A stretch of DNA of 64,000 bases from Cryptomeria japonica. Taxonomy: Eukaryota; Streptophyta; Pinopsida; Cupressales; Cupressaceae. The position numbers and the translations under genes were made by a program. Positions 1 to 10,959 of this stretch are shown piece after piece (the stretch's first letter is position 1; every line of letters begins with the position of its first letter). The stretch lies in contig NC_081406.1 in assembly GCF_030272615.1 (NCBI RefSeq), positions 248,429,218 through 248,493,217 of the forward strand, in the 5' to 3' direction. Below the pieces are notes generated by a model. That model made no database searches, had not been told where the DNA came from, and saw only the letters and a list, made by a program, of their open reading frames with translations.

Positions 1-3000
1 AAAAATAGACTTAATCGAACTAGTTAAAACAAGAGGTTTCATTGATGAATACCATGATATGTATGACCCTGTTATCCATGGTAAAATGATAATCATATAA
101 ATTAGATATGCATTATCTAATAAGGTGAGAGATCCAGATAGGGAAAAATATACTATCTTTAACAAAACGTTAAATGCAAGGACAAATAAAATTGCATTGT
201 GGTATGCTAGACTTCCCAGCATGGTGTTACCTGAAGAATTCCCTTTCCCCAAAATTGTCATGGTTTGTGCCCAAAATTATGATGAAGATAGAAAATCAAT
301 TGTCAATAAAAATACCCAAGAGGAAATTTTGTCCATAACCGAGGGAGAATTTGCTTGTTTGTTGAACCTAGGGTTTGAAGCATAAAACTCACACGTCCAC
401 ATTGACCTAGGAAAGCTGGCAAATTCATTTATCAAAGGTCTAACAGTTCCTGGTACTCAATTGGATTGGAATCATAAGCCTCCTTATGATTATAATATTT
501 TTGTGCCATGGGTTCACGATACTATTTCCTTGCTAACATTTTGCTTGGGATTGGAAAATGATAGGGAAGTGGGTGCCATCCTTCTTGAAATGATTTTTAA
601 TATCCATTGCGTAATAGAACTAGTACGGTTTAATTTTGTTGAGCACATTGTTCAATCCATGCAAACACAATTGCTAATGATTAAAACAAGTTCCTGTAAG
701 ACATTTAGGTTCACATCCTACTTGTGTTATCTTCTTCTATTAAAGTATCATACAATATTTGAGACCAACAAGATTCACATTGATGTCTATAAGATTGTCG
801 AGAAGACTTTGAATAGAACAATGTCTAATATATGAATGGACACCTAAGATAAGGATGAATGATAACAGAAATAACTACAATCATTTTGTATACTTCTTTT
901 TGGCACCAACGTATAATAAAATTACAATCACTCCAATGCCTAGATTGCATGTGCCTTGTAGAGATTGCATTCAACTAGAAAGTAAAATACAATTGGCTGA
1001 CTAGTTCTTCATGAAAGAATACACTCTGTTAAGATTTTACAGATCAGCAGTAGAACCCCACAAACTTCCAATACATGTGATAGTGAGGGTTTTTGCATTG
1101 GAATATGTACGACAGTTGGAGAGCACAGATGCACTCTTTCATGGTCAGCAAAAGAAGAGACTATTTCCTTCCTTACCTTTCTCATGTGCAGGGTTCACAT
1201 TTGATAGAAAATCATTCAAAGTGGCACATGATTTTTTGACAATTTTTCGCTTTGGTGTTGAGGGTCACCGACGGTATGATCAACTCAGCATCATTCAAAC
1301 AAGGCTTAAGAAAAATGGGAACATTGAAAGGTTATATCAACATGAAAGTAAAACATTGCTAGAAAAGCTTAGAAACATGGATTCGTGGGATGAGGTAAAA
1401 AAATAGATGGATAAAATTATCGCTGACAATAAAATTTCAACACAAGAATTGTCATCACAAATTATGGCACTACACACATAGAAAAAAACAGAGCAGGGCA
1501 TCCAAAATCAAAATGAAAATAGGAGGTCCTACAATTTCTACCAAAACGTTGCTAATCCATCTAACAAAGCTATTCCCAAAAAAATACTACAAGAATGTAA
1601 AGATAGACATTGGACTCAAACCAAACTAAATCATTTTTGGACTATGAGGAATAATCTTAGTGAGCCAAAGGCCAGTGCAAACTTTGATGAAAACGAAGAG
1701 GATATCGAGTTTAGAAAATTGTGGAATATGGAGCATCCCATAGAAGGATATGACAGAAGTGATGATGAAAATGAGTATGAGGTTGAGGTCACACCAACAA
1801 CTACTATAGTGTCTACAAAATTGAGTGGAGTTTATGCTTCCATGAAAGAAAAATATAGCAAAGGGGCAAACATTGTGGAAAAAATGGGTTTTTAAGGTGA
1901 TGGTCTAGGTCCCAAAGGAGAAGGCCCTTGGTTTCCACTTGAGGTACCACTTACATTAAATTAAAAATCAAAACATCCTGAGAAACCAGTCATTGGACTT
2001 GATTTGTAAGATTCATCACAGAAAGGTACTACTCATTACCCTGCATCTCCATTTCAAATTGTTAGATCTTCAAATCCACCTTGTGCAGACACTAAAATTA
2101 AATCACAACCACTACCACAACATGGTATTCCTATTGGTGGTGAATCAAGTGCCACTGCCACTTGTGGGGAATCTTGGGATAGTATTCCTATTAGTGTTCA
2201 ATCAAGTGCCACTACCACTAGTGGGGATGACATGGGTACTAATACTAGTTGTCCTGATCAAGTGCAACAACAAGATATCTCTCACAAGAGGACAATAGTA
2301 GTAGATACTATACAAAATCCTAGTGATCAAGGCAATGTGAAGAAGAAAAAGGTTGTGACAACAATGACGAGTACAAAAACACCTTCAGAACAAACCCCTA
2401 AAAAGAGTATGAAAACTACACTTGCAAGTGAAGGTGGGATAGGAGTAGGAATGACTTTTGGTACTCCTCAAAATGCATTAGTTAGAACCATAGGCATAGG
2501 TGGAGCCTCATATATCACTGCAAGTTCTATTTCACCTTTCAAACATTCAATTTCTTCAGCAAACCCAGATTTATATTATAATGATTTCTTTAATAAATTT
2601 GCACAAACAAAAAATATGAATAAAGAAAAAAAGAAGACATTGAAGACGGGTGCCGTCACTACAGCTTTATAGGAACAACCTACATTGAATAGGGCATTTC
2701 CCACATATGACCCAAATAAATATATCATGGAGTTCATGGTTGTTATGCCCCCAAATAAAGATAAAAATCCACTACAAAGTCAAATAGATCCCTCTGAATT
2801 TCACGTTTGCACCCTCCAAATGGATTTTTCCAAAGTTCAAAATGTGGAAAAAATTAGTGTGTCAAAAAAGACCAATGAAGTGATCTCCACTTCATTGCTA
2901 AAGATGGAGAGAGAAAAATAAGGTGGTGAAATAAATGGAAAAGTTATAGGCATACCTGGCAAATGAAAAAACAAATAGGAAATCAGCAGATAACAACTGT

Positions 3001-3957
3001 TATTAATTATAGAAAAGGATTAAAAATCAAGCCTCTACCTCAACAATTATAGTGTAGGAACAGATGGAGGTAGAACTGAAAGAATTGTGGGAAAAATTGG
3101 ATGAAAGCATTAAAAAAATTGATGATGAAAGAGCCTCTACAATAAAAATATACAAAAACCCAGAGTATGCTGCTACCTCAAACAAAATTTTACAGAACCA
3201 ATTGGAGCATGAGATGAAAAAGCAAAACATTTGGAAGAGAAAGTAGAGGAAGAAAGAAAAAAATGTGCACAAATGAAAGAAGAGCTACAAAATGCAAATA
3301 ATAAAATTAAAACTTTGGAAGACATATTGAAAGACAATATGAAAAATATAGTGAAGTATATAAAAGAAAACATTTGGGGGCAAATAATGTAGAGGAGTGA
3401 CAAGCTGTGTGAATGGTTTGAATTGAATGAAAGTCTCAAAGTATTTTTTGGGAATATCAAAGAGCACATTGAGAAGAACAAAAAAGTTAATTCAAGAGAG
3501 AATATTGCAAAACTTATTTTGGAGGAAGTCTATAGTAACAGTGATAGCTATTTGGCATCCAAGGGAATTAAGAGACACATTGATGCCTCACTTAAGGCAT
3601 CATCTATCTTTCAAAAATGCTAGAAACTAAGGGAAGCATAGGATATATTGGATAAAGATGGGAAAAAGTTATTCAAGATGCAACAAAAGACGACCAATTT
3701 GTTAAATCTTGGTTTTCCAAAGAGTGTTGACACATCAAATAAGTTCATTGGAAAAGAATCTTTCAAAAAGAGGATGGAGGACAAAATGAAGTTTGATGTA
3801 GACTTGCTTCCTAAGGACACAACTCCTCACAACTTTCTGGATTTCATCAAACCATGGACAACTTTGAAAGTGGTATTGGGTGAAATAGTGGATTCAAGTC
3901 ACTCTTTCAAATATGAAATGCTAACGAAGTTGCATTTGAATTACTATACTTTAAAAT
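1..3957 (+). pseudogene. Decayed long ORF with G-patch-like motif and coiled-coil tail; retroelement-associated
   Basis: A long coding stretch truncated by the window start. From 1011 to about 2940 it stays in one frame, broken by a few stops (for example at 1404 and 1893). It returns to that frame at 3423-3957 after a frameshifted stretch around 3064-3300. Segments in order: a globular part (125-835) with hydrophobic helices and the pattern QLL-x2-K then FRF then a leucine-rich stretch; a second globular part (1011-1406); an acidic segment (1644-1895) ending in KGANIVEKMGF, stop, GDGLGPKGEG, which fits the G-patch consensus; a Ser/Thr/Gln-rich linker (1993-2670); and a Lys/Glu-rich coiled coil (3064-3360). 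The overall plan resembles the extra ORF of the non-autonomous copia at 17270-20562. Function unknown. I infer a retroelement accessory protein because LTR-like DNA follows, but a decayed host gene is possible. Confidence 0.5.
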
Positions 3958-4098
3958 AAACTGGACTTCCATCAGATAGAGATTGGAGCACCCTACAAAA
4001 ACTGGCGCAAAGATAGCACGAATCATAGTATGTATTGCATAGTTTTCTACTTTTACTCTTAATTTAAAGGTTTTATTCTTTTGGCATTTCTTGAAATA

Positions 4099-4410
4099 AC
4101 TTTTTTTTATGAACAAGAAAAATGTAGCACTTGCTATTACTAATCCAGCCTATGATGCACACCTTCAGCCTTGTAAATTTGTATTCTCAATTTCTCTCAG
4201 GTTTTAACTTTTTAGCATTTCTCTATTTCTGATTTCTAGGTTTTGTACACTGCTATTCTATATTTTTAATTTTTCATGGCTTGAATTAAGTTTTAATTTT
4301 GAACTCTATTTTTTGAACAAGACTTAGGAGACATGTAGCAATTACTAAATTGCTAATCTAGCCTATGATGGTCATAGATACCTCCAGCGTTATAAAATTG
4401 TACTAAGTTT
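4099..4410 (+). repeat. Imperfect tandem duplication, period about 205 bp
   Basis: Two related blocks each carry a T-run, GAACAAG, CATGTAGCA or ATGTAGCA, then AATC(C/T)AGCCTATGATG, spaced about 205 bp apart (4110 and 4314). The copies are diverged by substitutions and small indels. Confidence 0.55.
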
Positions 4411-4514
4411 TTTATACTAATGGGACAATAGATTCAGTGCATTGGTAATTGATTTTGATGTTCAGCCTTCACATGTTGCAAAGTGACCTAAAGTTGTTGT
4501 TGCTCCCTTGTTTC

Positions 4515-4523
4515 TATAAAAGG
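4515..4523 (+). promoter_or_regulatory. TATA-box-like element
   Basis: TATAAAAGG on the plus strand in an AT-rich context, downstream of the decayed ORF. It would suit an LTR promoter but has no confirmed transcript. Confidence 0.3.
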
Positions 4524-6023
4524 GAATTTGGAGTCATTTGCAAAGGGTTTTGAAATTTGGTATTGACTTTTGCATAGAGAATCATACAGAGTTGTGTATT
4601 GAATGAATTGTATCTTATGGTTATATTTTAAAAGAATTAATGGAAATATCAACATGTCTAAATAAACATCTCTCTATCAATAAACACATTAAACTCTTTT
4701 ATTCTGCTATTTTCTATCTGAAAATAGAAAGTTGAAAAATGCAATTGCAATTCAATATTAAATTTTAATTGCAAAAAGTTGACAGACACATAAAATATCA
4801 AGTTATCAACCACAATAATATGTTTTTGTAATATGAATGATGAGATACAGTAATAAGTTTAATAAATATGTATGAACTGGTAGTCCTAAATCTATTACAG
4901 TTGTCATTCCTCCTAATTAAAATCAGAGCATCCTTGATTCTTGTATGTGTTTTCTTCACTCTAAGTCTACACACCTCTATTGAACTGCATCTCAATGCTA
5001 CCTGTAGGTCTAGTACATGAGTCAATTGTCCCACTGGCACTTTGATTTGAAGTGTTTCCCAAACCTCTTCTTTCACATTTTGACCTCCAGATTTTCAGTG
5101 CCCTATCGTAAAGAAAAGTGTGGACATCATACCTAGATGCATAGAGCCTCAAGAAATTTTCCAAATTCTTGTCTATTTTGTTTCTTAGTTTTGATTTTAG
5201 GAACCCCAAAGCACTGAAAACTCTCTCATCCTCCACCAAACCCAATATCATGGTAAGACATAAATCAACTAGCTTGAAATATTCTGATATTGAATCATAC
5301 AACACTTCGTTCTCACCTAGATCTATCCAAAGCCTTGTTACTAATCCCTCTTCGTGGGGGTTCTCCATTATGTCATATTATTCCCTCATAGTGTATGCAA
5401 AACGGGGTGATTTCTCTCTAAGAAGAGTTTCATTTAAAATTTCATTTATAGTTACTCCATTTAATTCTATGGATTTGCAAAATTGATTTATCAAAATTTG
5501 TAACTTAGCTCGAAAATCAGCTACACTGTTGATGTTGCAATATTGAGGAAACACAATAGACATGGCTTCAAGTATTTTCTTAGGAGGGAATCTGGTTCTA
5601 ATATGTGAGGAAAGATCATAGGCAATTTTCTTCACAGAAGTAGTTACAAACTCAACAATATTACTAAAATATTCCCTTGTAACTCTTGCTAGTTGCTTCT
5701 TGGGGCGTTTTCTTGGTTCCTCGGGATCAACTGTGGCAAAGAAGTGCATCGGTATCTTAGCTCCGCTTATACTGGTACATATCTCCCCATTTGCATCGAT
5801 CTATAAAAAGTTATCAGAATTTTTCAAATCTATGAGTGTCTGCCACTTAGCAATTTTTTTATCATATAATGTTGGTTGAGATCGATAGAGATTATCGAGG
5901 GAGAGGCATGTTATCTTATGCATCTTAGCATATTCTACAATATATATAGCTATTTGCTGGGATGTTTTCATAATATTCCTCATTTCCTCTAGCATGGGGA
6001 GAAGAGCTGCTAAAATTAAGAGT

Positions 6024-6028
6024 GTCTC
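6024..6028. repeat. Target-site duplication GTCTC, left
   Basis: GTCTC immediately precedes the TGTTGAAATG start of the solo LTR and is repeated exactly at 6496-6500. Removing the LTR plus one copy restores a continuous minus-strand hAT reading frame across the junction. Confidence 0.9.
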
Positions 6029-6495
6029 TGTTGAAATGTGGTGACTGATCAACAAAGTACTGTACACTCAGCACGTATCCTCGTCGGGGTCCGGGGCCGG
6101 GCTGGGCCCCGGGCAGGGGTTCGGGGGCGGCAGCCCCCGAGAAAGTGGGGGTTCCGGGGCGGCAGCCCCCGAGAAAAAAAATTTTTGCCGTTTTTTGTTG
6201 ATGAAAACCGACATTGTAATAAAACCCTAAAAAAAGGCCGACTTTGTTTGTTGCCCTAAAAATGCATGTTATAAGCGGCTGGGATGCTTAAGGCATTGTA
6301 ATGTTGATGTACTATTTTTTGCTGGATAATAAGAAAGATTGGACGACTGTGTATGGTGGACGTAACCCATTCTGGGTGAACCACATTAAATCTCTGTGTT
6401 ATCTGTGTCCTATTTTATTTTCTTTATCTTTTGTATTTAAATCTGCATATAATTGTTAGTTCATATTTGCTTCGGATCTGCTTGAAACCCTAACA
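6029..6495. mobile_element. Solo LTR of a Ty1/copia-type retrotransposon (467 bp)
   Basis: Starts TGTTGAAATG and ends CCCTAACA, flanked by identical GTCTC. It contains the block GTGGACGTAACCCATTCTGG then GTGAACCACATTAAATCTCT around 6357-6395, a strongly conserved R/U5-type string of copia LTRs in seed plants. A GC-rich section (about 6083-6172) stands out against the AT-rich surroundings and holds two copies of GGGGCGGCAGCCCCCGAG-like sequence. No internal region accompanies it, so it is the product of LTR-LTR recombination. The conserved block reads on the plus strand, so the parent element was inserted in plus orientation, opposite to the hAT gene. Confidence 0.9.
6083..6172. repeat. GC-rich dyad repeats inside the solo LTR
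   Basis: Two near-identical copies of a G-run followed by GGCGGCAGCCCCCGAGAA, about 36 bp apart. Each can fold on itself because the G-run pairs with CCCCC. The local GC content is far above the rest of the window. Confidence 0.7.
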
Positions 6496-6500
6496 GTCTC
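6496..6500. repeat. Target-site duplication GTCTC, right
   Basis: Exact repeat of 6024-6028, directly after the LTR end AACA. Confidence 0.9.
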
Positions 6501-8105
6501 TATATTACTTAATCTCCGAAGTAGGTCAGGAAATTTTGGTTGCTCTGATTCGTCACGAATTGTGTGAGATAGTCCAATCAAGGATGGATATTATGAAAAA
6601 AATTGATGTGTTGGAGCTTCCAAAGAGATCCATCTGGTATCATTATTCTTAAGAAGCTTGTTCCCATCGGCTATTCTATCAGCAAAGTGTTGAAATTCCA
6701 TAAATTTTTTAGAACTTCAACAAAAGTGTGAGTTGAGATCTCTAACTAAATGTTTAATTCTTTTTACTGTAGCATAATTGCTCACAATTCAAAAAGCTAC
6801 ATTCATTCTATGGGCCATGCAATGAATGCCAGTAATGTAGGATGAACAAAAAATTTCCATCTTTGTGAAAAGACTATTCCTATGACCTTGCATTACTGAA
6901 GCTCCATCTACTCCAATACACACCAACGTTTTGGCAATTGTCATGTCATCCATACCTCCATATTCAATTAAACTACTCTTTACCAATTGAAATAAATTTT
7001 TCATTGTCGCTATCCTTAATTTTAGCAATAGATAGCAAATAAGGTTGGCGGGCATGATTTTGTATATTGTATAAACATGCATGCATACCCACGAAGTATT
7101 ATCTATTACCATAAATTCATCTAAAGACAATGCAATAAAGTTTCTCTCTTATTTTTTCCTTTACATCTTCTTTCTCAACCTCAACAAGACAACTTGCCCA
7201 TTCCCATCCACTGTTTACTAACCAATGACTATTAGGATAGTTAGGAACTTTCAAAAAGTGTAATAAACCACTCATTGATGGGTAGTCTATCATATCACGC
7301 CCTCTACTCAAAATATAAAAACACAATACTTAACTGAACAACTTTTCCCAAGTGTTCTATTTCCATTTCTTTTCCAATAATAGCTTCAATAGAACCTTTA
7401 ACTTCGACGGTATTCATCTTTATTTTCTCATGAAAATAAAATTCTTCGGCATTCCTCACATGCTTACTTTCCTCCTTTGTTTTCCATCTTATCACCAATT
7501 TTTCAACTCCATCCATCATTTTTTTTTTTCATAAACTTTACCCATATATTTTCTATGGTTTCAATTTTTAGCTGCAACCTCCTTTCCTTCTTAATTTTCC
7601 AATTGCAAATCTTACACCTACATTCTATTGGAGGCTCGCCTTCAATTGGATTCTCCATTGGTTCAATGAATGGATACTTTGACACCCAATTAATTTGAAA
7701 ATTCCTCACTGACATATCCCACTCCCGATCCTTTTTTTATTTTGGTTGATCCTTTTTTGATTTGGGTTGATCCTTTTTTGATATGGCTTTTATTTTCCCC
7801 TTCCATGCATTATCATATGTGGCATTATCACCCAAGTCAATTATCTCATTCTGGTTAACCTAAGTATCTACCAAAAAATCTTCTTCCAGTTCATCGTGAT
7901 CAAAGATATCAGGTTCTCCGCCTTCTTCAATATGCATTGAAGGTTTTGAACCTTCTACTTGTACTTGTGATGATGTACCTTCCTGATTTTCACCATGATC
8001 TTTGCCAATACCAAAGTGTGAAGACAACATTCTATGTTTTGTTGGCCTCTCTTGGCCTTCCCCACATTTAGGATTCCTACCCTTCTTCCTGTTTGACATC
8101 TCCAA

Positions 8106-9355
8106 CGAAATAAAGACTGCAAAAAAATATCAAGTTGTTGAAGAAGTAATAATAGTAAATAGACTAGACTATGATTTATTGGCCCTACAACCTACAATCT
8201 GAATGTCCAAGGTCTCCTGAGTGACCCCTGGCATTGACGGGTTCCCACTGAATAAGAATGAACTCAATAGTGCAAATAGATAGAGATGTATTCAGAATAA
8301 TATTATAACACTTCAAAAATATGATCACTCACCTAATAGGTCACTACCAATCACCAATGCAGTCAAGAACAATTGTTGTTCCTGGTCTAAAACTTTGCTA
8401 TTGATTCGAATTAAGAGCAAATAACCAATGAAATTGTGTAGAGATAGATCTGATCTTTGAATGTATTTATACCAATTCTTAATTGGCGAATTTGGTGGGA
8501 ATTTTATATGGTACACAAATATTTGGTGAATTTCGCTTAACTATAACACGTCTTATGTGATTTCTAAGGTGATTATGGGTCGACCAGTTAATTGGCAAAT
8601 ATAATAAAGATGGCAAAAATTGGGGTGAATTGAGACATGCTTCTACAAAATACTAGACGAATTGGATCCTCCTGGCAAATAAATCTTTATATGGCTATTT
8701 GCGAATTATGGTCATCTATTAAGGTAACCTCGGAGAGTGTAGGCGAAAAAATTGAATTTACCATGTAGAAAACGTGTATTCTATTGGCAAAATCTTCACA
8801 TAGATACAATTAATTACATAAAACAATGGGTGATTGGGTCATGCATTTGATGAATATTTATAAATTCCTGGTGACATGGCCACCCCTAGTGGTACAATAT
8901 ATTCATCATTTTCTAGGTCGTCGATGTGAAATATTTGCCATTAACGAATATTCGCCACTAAAGTAAACCCTGCTACACATGAGAGCAATCAGTCAATTCC
9001 AATACAAATTAAATAAATATGATAATGAAGCTTACTATTAGCAAACCATATGATAAATTAATTGAAGGTTACTCATGCAAATCCTAGAAACATTTATCTT
9101 CTATGTTATATTAAGGGATTTGATCTTAGAATGAAGTATAAGTTGAAGGACCCTTTTGCTTGGTTTTTTATTGTTTAATTCAAGCAACATTGATACAATA
9201 ATAATTAAAGGCAATTTCATGGTGTTGTATTAAAAAACTTGTAAATATCTCAGATTCTCAAAAGTTTGGTAAGTTGTGTTTTTAGTAAGTTATGTTTTTT
9301 CTCTATGTGAACCCAAAAAGTGATCCTTAGTCCACTTTGCTTCCTTAATCCATTT
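8106..9355. other. AT-rich spacer, nothing recognised
   Basis: No coding signal on either strand and no tandem repeat that I can see. Part of it may be the untranslated start and left terminus of the hAT element, but no terminal inverted repeat was identified. Confidence 0.4.
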
Positions 9356-9359
9356 TTCT

Positions 9360-9790
9360 CATATCTTGCAATTAGGGCATCCAGATAAGAATATATTTCT
9401 TTAAGGAATTTTGTCAAATAGTTCACGCACCTTGTCTAAGATGAGACATTTCGAAAGCATGTCTACCAACACAATTGCAGCTACACCAGCTGACATATTT
9501 TCTTTCTTGTTTATCTTTTGATGGATGTCCATACCCTATTCCAAAGCTTCCATTTCTACATAGGGGGAAAATGTTGGCAAATGATTGAAATTCTATGCAT
9601 CCCTTTCAATAAATCCCTTTTGTATATATCCTATAGTCAAGGTATTATGGCATGAGACCACATTGAACTTTGAGGTGTCTATTTAAACAGTTTACGTACC
9701 TTGTTCATGCTTCCACATTTTGCAGACATGTCTACCAAAGTATTTCCAAATATAGCATCCCTTTCATTATACTTTGATGGATGTCTAACC
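9360..9790 (-). pseudogene. Remnant of a pentatricopeptide-repeat (PPR) gene
   Basis: Minus-strand translation gives DAIFGNTLVDMSAKCGSM followed by NKVRKLF, and further on GYIQKGFIERDA and a degraded repeat ending CLILDKVRELFD. These fit the plant PPR pattern in which LVDMY-x-KCG marks the repeat start. At least two repeat units are visible, separated by stops and a frameshift. Intact PPR proteins bind RNA in plastids or mitochondria and are several hundred residues long; this fragment of roughly 140 codons cannot be functional. It is the only trace of a host gene family in the left third of the window. Confidence 0.75.
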
Positions 9791-9808
9791 TATTCAAAAG
9801 GGACGCAT

Positions 9809-9955
9809 CTATTCTGGCTCCAAAATGATAGTACGGATTGACTAACACACGTGTTAGTCACGCATTTTACACCATCAATCTTGTAATAAACGACTGTGAT
9901 TGACTAACCTGTCACTAACACGTTGTATGAAAGGTGTGTTTTGGAGCCAGAATAG
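9809..9955. mobile_element. Short MITE with 17-bp inverted termini
   Basis: CTATTCTGGCTCCAAAA (9809-9825) is the exact reverse complement of TTTTGGAGCCAGAATAG (9939-9955). If the target duplication is the dinucleotide TA included in these arms, the element is TTCTGGCTCC to GGAGCCAGAA, flanked by TA on each side, as in Tc1/mariner-type MITEs. The interior also contains complementary stretches (TGACTAACAC and GTGTTAGT versions), so the whole piece can fold. It has no coding capacity. Confidence 0.75.
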
Positions 9956-10548
9956 CTTCAGTCATTCGAAATATCCCATTTTGGAGTACAGTGCAAATAA
10001 ATTCCATAAAAACTGATGTGGATGTAAACTTGTTTGGTGTATATGCTGAATATTCTACGTGGGAACACTTTGATTTCGGAAGTCAACGGTGATGTTTATT
10101 TGAATGGGGATGGAATTTTAGGTCAAAGGAATGGGCCCACTGCCATTTAATCCATCAAAAGCTTAGTATGTGTAGTTTAAGCTCGTTTAAAAAAAAAATT
10201 CAAATAAAATTTGTTATTCAAAAATCTTTAAGCTCGGCATAAAAAATAGAATCTCCAAAATTAAATGTTAGTTGGTGGTTGTAGGAAGAATGTGGGGAGC
10301 AATATCTAAGAAATATTGATCAGAGAAATAGTACCTATCAAAATTAATTATGTGATGCAAGATTACAACATTTCAATCAGATATTAGTTCAATTGTATCT
10401 CTAGGAGAATTGATCCTTAATGGATGGTAAAAACAAGAAATATACTATCACTTTAATGAATTTCAACATTCTTAAATAATTATTAATATGTTGAAAAAAT
10501 AATTCTACTCTTTATTTAAATATTTCTTCGAACAATAAGAACCCTACA
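9956..10548. other. AT-rich spacer, nothing recognised
   Basis: No coding pattern, tandem repeat or element terminus was recognised. The left boundary of the following LTR is uncertain, so part of this stretch could belong to it. Confidence 0.35.
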
Positions 10549-10889
10549 TGTTTTGTAACCAAACATTTTTGTAAAAAATATGCCCAAAATATAGTTATAA
10601 ATTGAAATAACTGCAATAAACAAGACAAACCAAGGCACTAGTAAGAGAGAAATGACTAAAATATAACAATATAGCTTTTATTGATTCAATCCAATAACAA
10701 ACATCCACAATACATTGTGTGTTCCATTGCACTTCTCAACTTCATATTTATAGCTGAGCTTAGAAGCTTCTAGAATTCTAGATAATTCTAAAACTAGAAA
10801 GTTCTTTTTCCTAGAGAACTTATAGCTATTTCTTATTTCTAGAAAACTCTATTTCTCTAAAACATTCTAGACAATCTTATATTTTAACA
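10549..10889 (-). mobile_element. 3' LTR of copia element 1 (left boundary approximate)
   Basis: The right end is clear: TATTTTAACA is followed by TCCCCCCTTAACA, the reverse complement of a polypurine tract next to an LTR that starts TGTTAAAATA on the minus strand. The left end is placed at a TGTTTTGTAACC and is a guess, since no partner LTR or target duplication is available. Confidence 0.55.
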
Positions 10890-10903
10890 TCCCCCCTTAA
10901 CAT
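10890..10903 (-). other. Polypurine tract of copia element 1
   Basis: TCCCCCCTTAAC on the plus strand reads as a purine-rich G-run on the element strand, immediately next to the LTR edge. It would prime plus-strand DNA synthesis in the parent element. Confidence 0.75.
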
Positions 10904-10959
10904 TGGCTAGAATATTACAAAGAAGATACAAAAGATATACAAAGAAGAGGGGAACATTA

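Larger units (their letters stand above)
3958..4790 (+). other. Non-coding, LTR-like region after the decayed ORF
   Basis: No reading frame of interest. It holds an imperfect tandem duplication and a TATA-box-like string followed by AT-rich DNA, which together look like an LTR downstream of an internal coding region. I see neither a clear polypurine tract nor a matching second LTR in the window, so this reading is tentative. Confidence 0.3.
4967..8105 (-). pseudogene. Decayed hAT-family transposase, split by a solo LTR
   Basis: Reading leftwards on the minus strand: an acidic/basic N-terminal region (8105-7860); a Cys-rich zinc-finger-like segment with ECRCKICNWKIKKE (7715-7503); a helical stretch (7519-7304); the RNase-H-like core with GVDGASVMQGHRNSL and HCMAHRMN (7130-6789), typical of hAT transposases; an alpha-helical part (6067-5378); and the C-terminal dimerisation region (5368-4967) with EYFKLVDL and ERVFSALGFLKSKLRN. 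Several stops and frame changes make it inactive. The core style (GVDGAS, then CMAHR) recalls the zinc-finger-862-like hAT group more than the Ac/Tam3 group, but that is from memory of motifs. Terminal inverted repeats and 8-bp target duplications could not be found by eye, so the element ends are not defined. Confidence 0.8.

Noticed and set aside
8106-8800. Possible terminal inverted repeat of the hAT element
   Set aside because: No matching inverted sequence was found near 4700-4970, and no 8-bp duplication could be seen.
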